From assembly GCA_037349105.1 (NCBI GenBank), contig JAYJMM010000114.1, forward strand, positions 5,819,501 through 5,883,500: a DNA stretch of 64,000 nt, written 5' to 3'. The notes under the pieces are model-generated. The model had not been told where the DNA came from, did not search any database, and saw only the letters and a list, made by a program, of their open reading frames with translations. Below, one piece after another: positions 12,101-24,100 of this stretch; position 1 is the first letter of the stretch; each line of letters starts with the position of its first letter. This DNA comes from Limnomonas spitsbergensis (lineage: Eukaryota > Chlorophyta > Chlorophyceae > Chlamydomonadales). Both the position numbers and the translations under genes were made by a program.

Positions 12101-15100
12101 ATATTGCCATGATTAATATTGCCATGATTAATATTGCCATGATTAATATTGCCATGATTAATATTGCCATGATTAATATTGCCATGATTAATATTGCCAT
12201 GATTAATATTGCCATGATTAAGCCGAACGCCAGTACCTTCACAAAACAGTCCAATCCCCACACCATGTTGCCCGGTAAATGTTGCAGATGTTGCACACTT
12301 GTATGTTACTCCACAGATGATGCACCACAATCTAAGTGTTACCGGACAGATGGTGCAGATGTTGCACTCCTGTCTGTTACCCCACAGATGTTGCAGATGT
12401 TGCAACCCTGTCTGTTACCCAGCAGATGTTCCAGATGTTGCAGATGTTGCAACCCTGTCTGTTACCCCACAGATGTTGCAGATGTTGCAGATGTTGCAAC
12501 CCTGTCTGTTACCCCACAGATGTTGCAGATGATGCAGCCCATTCTGTTACCCAGCCGATGTTGCAGATGTTGCACCCCTATCTGTTACCCGGCAGATGTT
12601 GCAGATGTTGCACCCCACGTCTGTCACCTGGCAGATGTTGCAAAAGTGACTGCGGACAGGCGGCGTATCCGACCGCGTCGTCCAGCGAAGTGCGACCGCC
12701 TCGATCCTCTGCCTTCTCCACACCGGCAGCAGGAAGGAGGCTCTCAACCGGAGGCAAAGGATGCAGCAGCAGCGCTACATCGGGCTGGGCCCCTGGCCCC
12801 TGCCCCAGCTGCTGTTGCTGGGATGAGAAGGCCGCTGGCGGGTTCAACAGGAGGGGGAAGATGGGCAGGGACTGCAGCAGTGCCAGGTCCACCTGGGATA
12901 GAGGCCTGACGGGAGGAGAGGGGTGGAGGCGGGGGGCGGCTTGGAGGGTTAGCGGATGAAAAAGGAAAGTAGACAGACAACAAAACCGGGGCTTGTATTT
13001 CTGGTGCATGGCGATTAGGCTGCATGGCAGCATGACAGCAAGGCCGCATGACAGCTAGACTACATGGCTGCATAACCAAAAGCAAGAGCGCATGGCAGCA
13101 TGGCCGCATAACGGCATGGTCATAAGAGAGTGTTGACGAATGGCCGTATGGCCCCCCGGGGCAGTCAGAGCCCCCTGGTCAGAGCTAGCTGTGACTTGTG
13201 AGATGCCGGGCTAGACCACTGTTGAAAATATGGGAAAATATGGGAAGTATGGAGCAAGTGTGGATCAAGTGAGACCATAATATCTGCCTGCCTGCCAGTC
13301 CGCCAGTCCATACAGTACATGCAGTCCTGGGGGCAGTGTGTGGTCAGGCCCGATTTATGGTCAGGGGTTGGCCATGCGATGGTTTCGGGGTTCAATAGGC
13401 GATCGTCCAAAGCTATGAGACTATCATCTTCCTTATGTGGTTATCTGTCCTTGGCCATGCGATTACCTGTGGCTGCCCATGCAATGGTCTGTTGTTGTCT
13501 ACAATTATTTGTTGTTCCCATGCTATGATTTTTTGTTACCGGTACCCATGCGGTATCTGGTGTTGCCCATGCAATAATTTGATGTTGCCCATGCAAGATT
13601 CTGTGGCTGCCTCTCTCACCCTTCTGGTGGGCGTTGGGCGAGCAGGTTGAACATGGCCTCCTTCTCTGCATGGCTCCAGGACCATGTCGCAAGGCAAGGC
13701 GCCGCGCCCGAGCCCAGCACCATGCCGCAGATCGCCATTTTCGACACGAGGGAGGAGTAGTTGGGGCCTGCCAGGAAGGCAGAAGCGCATAGTACGGGTG
13801 AGGCAAGGTAGGGAGGGGCGGGACAGAGGTGGGGCTCGAGCAGAGCGGTGCGGGGTGGGACGGTTTGGGGCAATAGCGCACAGTTGTTGTTACAAAGTTG
13901 ACGCAACCACCCACAGCCTTATGTGAAAGGGCAAGGCATAGTGGGTGTGAATCAAGGTAGGGTGGGGTGGGACGGAGGTGGGGCTGGAGCAAAGCGGGGC
14001 GGTGTGGGGCAGGGGTGAGGCGGCCAGGGCGGGGGGACGACATATATCATATGATGTCAAAGTGTGAACAGTGGGCTCAGCCAGCTCCGAATTCATTTAG
14101 CCAAGACTTCCCCCCAAATAGGACCCCCGCCACTCATGCTGGTCAGACACATCCGTAAGCGCGAGCCTCCGTGATGTAGCTGACTTGTAGCAGAAGCATC
14201 CTAAAGGAAATCCATGCACACTCTTTCAACACTCTTTCAACCTGCTAGGTTAAAAACGTGTGCTTGGATGGGGCGGACTGCAATACAAGTATGGCTAAGC
14301 AGATAAGTGATGTATCCTTGATGTACCTGAATTGTAGCTGAATCACCCTGCAGTAAGCGCTGAATTGTAGCTGAATCACCCTGCAGTAAGCGCTGAATTG
14401 TAGCTGTATCACCCTGCAGTAAGCAATCCTACCTGTGAGGTCCAAGGGCGGACCACAGCACGCGCTGAGCTTGTCCGAGAAGCGGGGGTCGAGGATGGGC
14501 AGCCCGGCTTTCATGAGGGCTGGGAGCACCAGGTCCCAGGGGGCAGGCAAGAACTGCAGAATAAAGGACAAAGAAGAGGACCATAAAGTATGTCATGTGA
14601 GCAAAACAAAATAGGCATCATATGTAAGGGTGCGAGCAGGCCGGCGGGTACCAGGGCGCGGGCGGGTGGGCAGGCGGGCGGGCGGTAAGGGTGCGGGCGG
14701 GTGCGAGTTGGTACCAGGAGATGGGTCAAGGTTTGAATGCAAGTGCCTAAATGAACCGGTTAGTGTGTGAATTCATGACTTAAAGAGGTGCGCTTGCAAA
14801 ACTGTCCCCAAGCGGGATCGAACCGCTGACCTTTTGCGTGTAAGGCAAACGTGATGACCACTACACCATGGGGACTGATTTGCGCATGTCACAGTCATCA
14901 GGTCTTCGGACCATATACATTTGACACTACTTTAGAATCCAAGAATTTGGGTATCAGGGATCTGGTTCTCCAGAATGAGCAGTAGGGATCGCGGCTGCTT
15001 AGAGGTCGGCCCACCGTTTTAGTCACAAAAAAAAATCAAACGGCAATTCTAACGATAATAAGATACGTCGGCTACGGCCTGCCGGGGATGGGCGTGGCCG

Positions 15101-18100
15101 GAGGGGGGCGAGTTACGTTGGGGGGAGGGGTCGCGGGGGCTGGGGGCCTCCCGGGCTAGGTGCGCCCAACCTGCAAATCGGGAATTCGAGATTTCCACAG
15201 GTATTTCCAGTATTCCCACGGGTACGGTATTAATGGGGTGCGGTATCACTGCCATTCGTATTATATTCTGGGCTCAAATAACGACTTTGAGGGGGCCCTG
15301 AAATGCTGCGCACAAAAAATAATTGGGATCCAGTCAGTGCGCGCAGGGGATGCGCGTCAACAGTGCAAGGATTACCGAATCCCCCCAAAACGGTAACGGC
15401 ACTTGTCATCTGGTATTCCTCGGTGAGATAACTAAATGGCAATCGAAAGCAGGAAACAAACCGCAACCTGTAAATCGAAAGCAGGAAACAAACCGCAACC
15501 TGTAAATCGAAAGCAGGAAACAAACCGCAACCTGTAAATCGAAAGCAGGAAACAAACAGCAACCTGTAAATCAAAAGCAGGAAACAAACCGCAACCTGTA
15601 AATCGAGCAGGAAACAAACCGCAACATGTAAATCGAAAGCAGGAAACAAACCGCAACCTGTAAATCGAGCAGGAATCATGCTGGCAGCCCAGCGATCTGT
15701 GGACTAAGAGGCCTGCGAGGCCCATGAAAATAAACACGCATCTACAGGGTACTCACCAAGCTCGTCAGCAGCACAGGTGGGCTGTTGCTTGTCAGCACGC
15801 CGCCCCGCGGGTCCCATTCTCGAGGCAAGCCCAGCAACAGGCCCCGGTGGCCCAGCCACACCAGCTGCCCACCGACCGCTGGCAGCAGCGGCCATCCATC
15901 CATGTCGCCCAGGTCGATATCTTGCTGTGCCTTCCAGGAAGGGGCTGTGTGTGTGGTGGTGGTGGTGGTGGTGGTGGTGCGGGCAGGGGAGGGGCAGGGG
16001 TTATGGGAAGAAATGGAAGAGAAGGGCAGGGCAGGGCAGGGCAGGGCAAGGCAGGGCAGGGCAAGGCAGGGTGGAACGAACAGAAATCACCAAAAGCATT
16101 TGCATGTATTAAGTAGGGGCTGTGCAGGGTGGGGAGAGGGCAGGGAGGGGGAAGCAGGGAGGGGCTGATGGGGTTAAGGGCATGAGAGGATGAGAAGTGC
16201 AGCGCACTAATGCAGTGCAGTGCAGGGCAGGGAAGGTTGGAGCCTAATAGGATCATCAGCTGCGGGCGCATATTCTAAGAAGGGGCTGCATGTAGGGGGG
16301 TGATCATGGAGTTCAGGGCAGGAGAGGAACATGAGGTCAGCACAGGGCAGGGCAGGGGGCTGCGGGGCGGGGCGGGGCAGGGTGGGACGGAGCAGGACAG
16401 GGCAGGGTGGTAAGAGATTTCTTTGCCTTTGTTTATTTTGACGGAGCACCTGCAGATTATGTTTGATAAAGAGGTCTAGTGGGGCATTGTGATGCGGGAG
16501 GGGGTGGGGCAAGGCGCGGGGCGGACAGGGTATGGGCAGACCATGGCATGGCATGGCATGGCATGGCATGGCATGGCGGGGCAGGTCCTAACACATACTT
16601 CCTCAGCATGCGCAGAAGCTTTTCAGCTCGCCAACGCGTCCCCCACTCTCCTTGAAATCTGCCTCGCAGGCCACCACATACCTGCATCCACTATCCCAGT
16701 CAGCAGTTCCCACAGCCGGTCCAGCCACCAAACTGAGGGTCCCTCTTTCTCCCCGTTGTCCCAGGACACGCCGACCAGCTCCCGGCCAGGGAACGAGCCA
16801 CTGAGTGCAGATTGCGGGGCCGCAGCCGCCGACGCACCCGAGCGGCCGTGCGACCCTGGCAGGAGCGAAGAGATGAAGCCGGCAGTGCGAGGCCGAGTAA
16901 AGGCACCTCCTCCGCTGCCGCCACCGCTGTAGCCGCCGCTGCTGCCGCCACCGCTGTTGCCGCGAGCCAGTGGTGCAGGTATCAAGGGGGGATCCCCCCG
17001 CTGCTGCTGCTGCTGCCCGGCAGCAGCAGCGTCAGCTGCAGCTGCGGCTGCGGCCAGGGTTTGTTGCATGCCACCAGCCGCCACCTGTTGCTGACCGCTG
17101 CCGGTACGAATGAGATCGGGACGGTACCAATGGGCAGGGAGCACCTCCTGCAGAAAAAAAACGGGTTTAGATTACCGACGTTCCGTGGCGGTCTATACAG
17201 CCCTCATGTCTTTGCGAGGCATACCGGTTTAATTTGAAGTATTCTTTCTAATATAATTTCTAGTATCATTTCTAGGATTACCGGCGTGTCTAGTATTATT
17301 CCTTTCTTCCTGGCTGGCTGGCTGCCCAGCAGGCCCCATATGTGGTATGATGTGTGGCGAATTGGTGACCGTCCCTAGCCAGGCCCAACCTGTCACACTC
17401 AACCTACACAGAATCTATAACCCAATCCCCTAAACCCTACACCCGAACCTCTACACCCTACCTTGAGCTGCTCAGACAGCGCCTTGGGAGTGAATATGTT
17501 GATGCTGAGTGTGCGCCTGAAGGCCGTGTCCTTGGCCAGCTCCCCCAGCGCCTCCACAGCCGCCGGCCCCAATATTTCGAAGCCAGCCTCCGGTGGCAGA
17601 AGGGAGGCTGGGGAAGTGCCGCAGCCGGGGGGAATCAGGAGCAGGGGGCGGCTGCCCAAGGCAACCAGGGTGCCTGTGCAGGGCAGTGGAGGTTAAAGGA
17701 GCAGGATTCAGGCTACTCACCGCCACCACATCCTACATCATCGAACCAGGTTCAGGGAGAGTAGCAGGGAGGTGGGGGCAGTGCCGCTGCCGGCGTGTGT
17801 GTAAGGAGGGGGGAATCAGGAGCAGGTGGCGGCTAACCGGCTGACCAGGGTGGCAGTGCAGGGCAGTGGAGGTTTAGGGAGTAGGGTTCACGCTACCCAC
17901 CGCCGCCACGGCCCTACATCATGAAGCCAGCCTCAGGGAGTAGCAGGGAGGCTAGGGCCGTGCTGCAGCTGGTGGAGTGGGGGGGGGGGACCAGGAGCAG
18001 GGGGCGGCTACCCAAGGCAGCCAAGGTGCCTGTGCAGGGCAGTGGGGGTGGAGGGAGGAGGGTTCAGGCTCCCCACCGCCGCCACGATCCTGCATCATCA

Positions 18101-21100
18101 GGCCAGCCTCAGGGAGTTGCAGGTGCAGCCGGTGGGGGCAGGGGGGTCAGATGCAGGGGATAGACGGATACCCAAGGCGACCAGGGTGTCGGTGTGGGGC
18201 AGCGAGCCATGGATAATTGGGGGCGGCAAGGAGGCCTGGAAGCTGGTAGTGGAATCTTCGCTGACATTTTCGACCAGGGAGAGTGTGTGTGTGTGTGTGT
18301 GTGTGTTCATGTTAAAAAATCATCCGACACAGTTGGGGTTCGGGGTAAACCCTCACCCCAAAACTTCCATTGCAGTCTAAACACCTATGAAGCACGATGT
18401 TGTTTCCCTCTCCAGCCTGACTACCAAGGCAGTCTCGATAGTGAAACACAACGTGGCCCCTCTGCAGCACCATGCTGTTGTCCCCCAGCCTACCCACCAC
18501 CATCAATAGAAAAACAATAGCCTTATCAGCCTAATATTTTCCTCTCCAGCATGCCCACCACCATCCACCCACCTGCAGCTGTCGCGATGGGCAGACCCCG
18601 ACATTCCAACACAGTTGCAATACAATAACACAAACCATCGTAGCCTTTTCAGCTTTATGATTTCCCCCTCCAGCCTACCCACCACCATCCACCCACCTGC
18701 TGCTGTTGCGATGGGCAGACCCCGGCATTCTAAGACCTTGGTCATGTCCAGCGGCAGCCTGGCCCCCTCAGCTGGGGCTGGGGCCACACCCAAACCACCT
18801 GTAACGCCGCAGCAGGAGGCTAAGGTCCCCACGCTTGTGCGATCGGAGGGAAAGGTCAGTGGGGTTCCAGGGTAAGGTCGTCGAAGTTTGAAGTCAATTA
18901 AGGGTAAGGTCGTCGAAGTTTTAAGTGAGATAAGCAAGGAAGAACTATGTGTGGTTTCCAATCCTTTGTGATGTTGAATGGATCCCTAGGTATTGGCAAT
19001 TATACCTGCCCGTGCCATTGCAATTGTGGATAGATCACTCGACATTACCTCAGTAATCTTTTGCAATTTCCCTCACGACCAGCTACGGCATTTCACGCCA
19101 AGAGGTTTTACCGATCGTTCAGTGTGATTAAAGGGAAGATCGTTGAAGCCTCAAGTGTTGTCAAAATGAAAGGTGGTTGAAGAACCACGTTAAATCTTGA
19201 GAAAAGCTTATGTGAAGTTCCCTCGTGCAATCACACGGAAGCTTTTGAACAGCAAAGTGCACTCACAATAACAGATTGTTCAAATTCAAATTTAAACTCA
19301 CGGTAAATGATTAGGAAAGGACCTTCGGGTCCCCGTGCGCACATGCCCCCAAGAAAGAAGGTCCTCCAACCAGGGGGGAAGAAGTGATAGAATACCGTAG
19401 ATTTGATTTGCCTTCCCTCGGGTATCAATTAATTATTTATTTTAATGCTGCCCTTGGGACAAAATCAGTTGTTTAATGCTGCCCTCGGGGCAGATTTTTT
19501 TGTTTAATCCGTTCCCTCGGCACCGAAATTCGCTTATAAGCAGTGTTAAAAGCCTCACAGCTGTGTATCTAATTTCAGCAAGCGCCCTTTCGCAAGCAAT
19601 GGGTGCTGGCGGCCCCAGCCCAGGCTCCTCAGGCATCATGAAGGCTGGGTTCATATCAAGCTGGTCTTTCAAAGTGGGCACGATCCCCAAGGGAGCATAT
19701 CAGATGAGAGATCGAAACCAGAAGGCCATCACATGAGATCGAAATAAGAACGCATGCCAGAAGAGAGACCGAACTAAGAGGCCTGACTAGATGAGAGATC
19801 GAAGCCAGAAGGCCATCACATGAGATTGAAACAAGAACGCATTTCAGAAGAGAGATCGAAATAAGAGGGCTGATCAGATGAGAGATCGAAACCAGAAGGC
19901 CATCACATAAGATCGAAATAAGAAGCCATGTCTGAAGAGAGATCGAAATAAGAGAGCAGACCCTGTGACATCTTAATTCTTAAGCCATTACGCTAGACCT
20001 CGAACGTGCAGCCTCTTTACGAACAGCGCTTAAAAGCTCAGGTCTTGTACCAGTACGTCAAAAAATGCGGTACCCGTTGTACCAGATGTCGAATGAACGA
20101 ACGGCGACACGTTGTGGCGACAGGGGCCTCGAAGGCAGCGATTTTCGATCTGATTGATATTTAAATATTCGCGCCCCTCACCCCAAATAATGAATATTTG
20201 ATGTATCCCTCGGGCATAACCCTCACCCCCAAACAACATTAATTATGAGGGAAGGCAAACCGAATCTACGGTAGAAACACAGCCTTGAGACAAAGCTCAC
20301 ATCCACGCCGTTACCAAAAGCACGGCCTCGTGGCCAACGAAATCGGGAGTCAACCCAAAGTACCCTCGCAGGTCACCGATCTGTTTGCAGAACGTAGTAT
20401 AGGGTTTATGATTAGAGTGTATGTTAGGGTTTAGGGTTAAGGTTAGGTTGCAGGGTTTATGTTAGGGTTTAGGGTTAGGGTGCAAGATTGTGGTTGGGGT
20501 TTATGGCTATGGTTAAGGTAAAAGCTAGGGTGTAGGGTATAGACTAGGGTTTAGTGTTTAGGGTTGAGGTTAGGGTTTGGGGGTCAAGGGTCAGCCTGCC
20601 AAACACAACCTGTTGACACTCGCCTGCGGGGGCCGCGCCAGCCTGTTGCATTGAAGGTGTCGGGGTGGGGGCGCCGGCCAAGACCTGCGGGGGCATGACA
20701 AAGGTCATCACCATGTGTCACGATGTGGCACGATGATCAGGGCTGGATCCTTTTGGGTCGGAAGGGTTAGGTTGTTTAGGGCTCGGAAGTTCAGGGTTCA
20801 GGGTTTATGGTTTAGCGTTTACAGTTAAGGGTTCAGGGTTAAAATTCACATGTCTAGGGTTAAGGTTGTAGGTTGACATGTTTAGGGTGAAGGGTGAAGG
20901 GTCACATGTCTAGGGTGAAAACACATTTAGGGCTAAAATGCTGCGAGTGAGTTGTGTAGCATTCAGGATTTCAATATTTGAGATTTTGATGCTTAGGGAT
21001 CGCCTAATAGATAGGTAGATGGTTGAGATGCTGAGAACTGCAGGGTTTCAATGGTTAGGGCTTTGATGCTCAGAGAGTTTGGTTGAGGGTTTAGGGTGGA

Positions 21101-24100
21101 GGGTTTACGTGTCAAGAACTTGAATGTACAACAAATACCCACATACCCAGATAGTTGGAGTGTGGAAATCCGGAGCGCAAAACGAGGCCTTTGCAACAAC
21201 AGCGGTATATCTTAGAATCAAAGTTAATTTGAAGCAGGAGCGGGACCCTTGGAGGACACGCTTCAGGGTGTCAACAGGCATGCTCAGCATTGGGCTCTGA
21301 CACCATAAAAGGGACTCTAGTGTAATGTCGAGTAAAAAGTAAGAACCACGTATGGTTTCCAATCCTTCGTGTTTATTAACGAATCCCTAGGTATAGGCGA
21401 TCCCTAGGGACAGACCTTCCCGTACAGGATACGCGCATTCTCCCCCGTGTCATTGCAATTGTGGATCAATCACTCGACGGTACCTCAGTAATATTTTGCG
21501 ATTTCCCTCACGACCAGCTACGGCATTTCACGCCGACAGGTTTACTAATTGTTCAGGTGACTCCAGTGGGAGTAATGTCAAACGTGAGTTACACCGTAAT
21601 AGGCACTTCAGTGTGACCTAGACAGTGTGATGGCAGGCGGTGTGTTGCACTGTCTACGTCTGCCGTATATTTGCTTTGCCTTTCCTCAAAATTAACAGTG
21701 TTTGGGGTCAAGGGATCCATGAATGAACTTATTATCGACGGTCAACGCCAGTTTCTGTGAGGACATCAGGAGTTTTTTAGCACGTAGAAAATTGATTTCG
21801 CAATGCCCGAGGGAAGGCAAATCAGATGTACAGTACTCCTGGTGCTCACCTGTGAGACAGCGGCGGCCATAGCATCGCTTCCAATGTCAAAGCTGCTGCC
21901 GCGCCCTCCAGGGGCAGCTGTGGCCCGGGGCCTGCCCCCGCTTCCGTCCGCGCTGCCCGAAAAAGGATCCAGGAGGCCAGCTGGGGGGCGCCACACACCT
22001 GCAAACAAGAGGATCAATCAATCATTCAATAAATAAAAAATATAAGCAATAGATTTCGGTACCGTAAATAAAAATGATATGAAAAGCCGCAGCTCACGAA
22101 TAGGGTACAATGGGCACTGAGGGTTCCAAAGTTGTAAGCAGTTAGATTGGCAATTGGCAAAGCAGCAATGTTATATAAGATGTGACACATAGGTAACTCC
22201 TCCAGCAATGCAGATAGACCAGCACCCAGCCAAACCGTAAGGCAATCTTCAGGAACGTTGCTTGGGTGGGAGGCACAGATGCTGTCCGAACGAGAGCATG
22301 CCTCTCTCACTAGAGTACCAGACTGACCTTGGTTCAGGGTTCAGGGTTTAGGGTTTATGTTTTAGGACTTGGGTTCAAGAAGGTCGCTTGGTGGGAGGCA
22401 CAGATGCTGTCCGAACGAGAGCATGCCTCTCTCACCAGACTGACCTTGGTTTAGGGTCAAGGGTTTAGGGTGCAGGAACGTTGCTTGGGTACAGCACAGA
22501 TGCTGTCCTAACGACAGCAACATGCCTCTCTGAACAGACTGGCCTTGGTGGCTGCTCAGATCTGTGCTGGTGCCCAGTGCCCTGTGCGAGGGAGCTGCAC
22601 AAGCCGTTTTTGCACTTGATTAACAACTACTTGATCAGTGCAGTGCTGCAAACACCTATAAGTATCCCTAATTTCCAAAACGAATTGTTGCACTTTTAAA
22701 TTGCATCCATTTTATGCATGATGCATGTTCATTTATGGACTCGCGTTGGTGGCTGCTCTGATTTGGGTTAGTGCCCAGGGTCCTTTTGGGGGAGGAGAAG
22801 TTATTAAGGATTCCACCTGTCCAGGAGGTGGGTCCCCCAGCCCAGGCCAAGAAGCTAACCAAGCCGCTCGTTTGCGTGCTTGGATACTATTTTAAATACT
22901 TTATAATAAGAGTGTTCCACACACACACCTGTATCTAGTGCTGCATAATGTTGCATTTTCTTGCATTTTGTTGCATAATGTTGCATTTTCTTGCATAATG
23001 TTGCATTTTCTTGCGTAATGTTGCATTTTCTTGCATAATGTTGCATTTTCTTGCATAATGTTGCATTTTCTTGCGTAATGTTGCATTTTGTTGCATAATG
23101 TTGCATTTTCTTGCATAATGTTGCATTTTCTTGCGTTATGTTGCATTTTGTTGCATTTTATTGCATTTTCTTGCATAATGTTGCATTTTGTTGCATAATG
23201 TTGCTTAATGTTTTCCACTCGCCGGACTCACCTGGGTGGCTACTCTGATCTGGGTTGACGTCCAGAGCCCTGGCAAAGGAGCTGACCAACCCGTTGAAGT
23301 GATCGAACAGCGAGGCCGGCTGCGCAGGGTCGTAAGCACACAAGTGTGTCGTTAGCGGGATCAAGTCAAACGCAACCGCTCGCCAAATTCAAACAAGCAT
23401 TCAAATGATATTCATATTCAAATGTAAGCGTTGACCCACCTGCCCATCCGGCGTGTCCCAAAATCATATTGCGAGTGGGTGAAAGTCAAACACGCCACAA
23501 TGGTATGGCTCATCAATTCAGCTCATCAAATTTTGATCTCAAATTCAAATCCAGAATTCGACTAGTTACCGGAAAATGATCTTGTTCATTTCAATTTCAA
23601 ATTTCGTATCCAATTCTTGGATCAGACCCACCTGCTCAGCTGGTGTGTCAGAGCTGCCACCTCGCTGCTGCTGTTGCTGCTGTTGCTGCTGCTGCTGTTG
23701 CTCTCCTGGCTGTGGCTGCTGTTGCACCTGTCGCTTGCAGGCAGGGCAGTGGGTCAAGGATGTCAAAACATGAGCATCGGTCCACCCCAGTTAGAGATTG
23801 CCAGACATCACTGCAACACCAAGCATGTGAGTGCAACACTACACACAACTATGCACAAACGCAACACCAAGCACCTGTGCACAACCGCTACACACAGCTG
23901 TGTGCTGCAGGTGCCATACGGTACTATTTAGCCAGGCGGCTGCCTCTTACCAAAGTGAGCCGGACATCACTGCAACACCAAGCAGGTGTGCGCAACACTA
24001 CATACAGGTGCGCACAACACCCGATATATGTGTGCGCACAACACAACAAATTAGTGTGCTCAGGGTGTGTGCATTTGTTAAGCCTGGCCGCTGCGTTTTG

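Noticed and set aside
11899..12909. 336-codon plus-strand frame beginning with repeated MINIA
   Set aside because: It is the 15-bp array read in one of its open frames, followed by the antisense of E48. Nothing protein-like outside the repeat.
19442..19690. 82-codon minus frame inside the 880-bp inverted-repeat element
   Set aside because: No recognisable domain and no splice continuity; left as part of the element.
20290..20385. Possible exon reading [20 protein letters not shown] (minus)
   Set aside because: Its borders are acceptable, but no phase choice fits E41-E42 and I see no sacsin resemblance; it adjoins a mobile element.
22940..23215. CRISPR-like look of regularly spaced repeats
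   Set aside because: Units are contiguous with no unique spacers, and the setting is a eukaryotic intron. The same applies to all arrays here.
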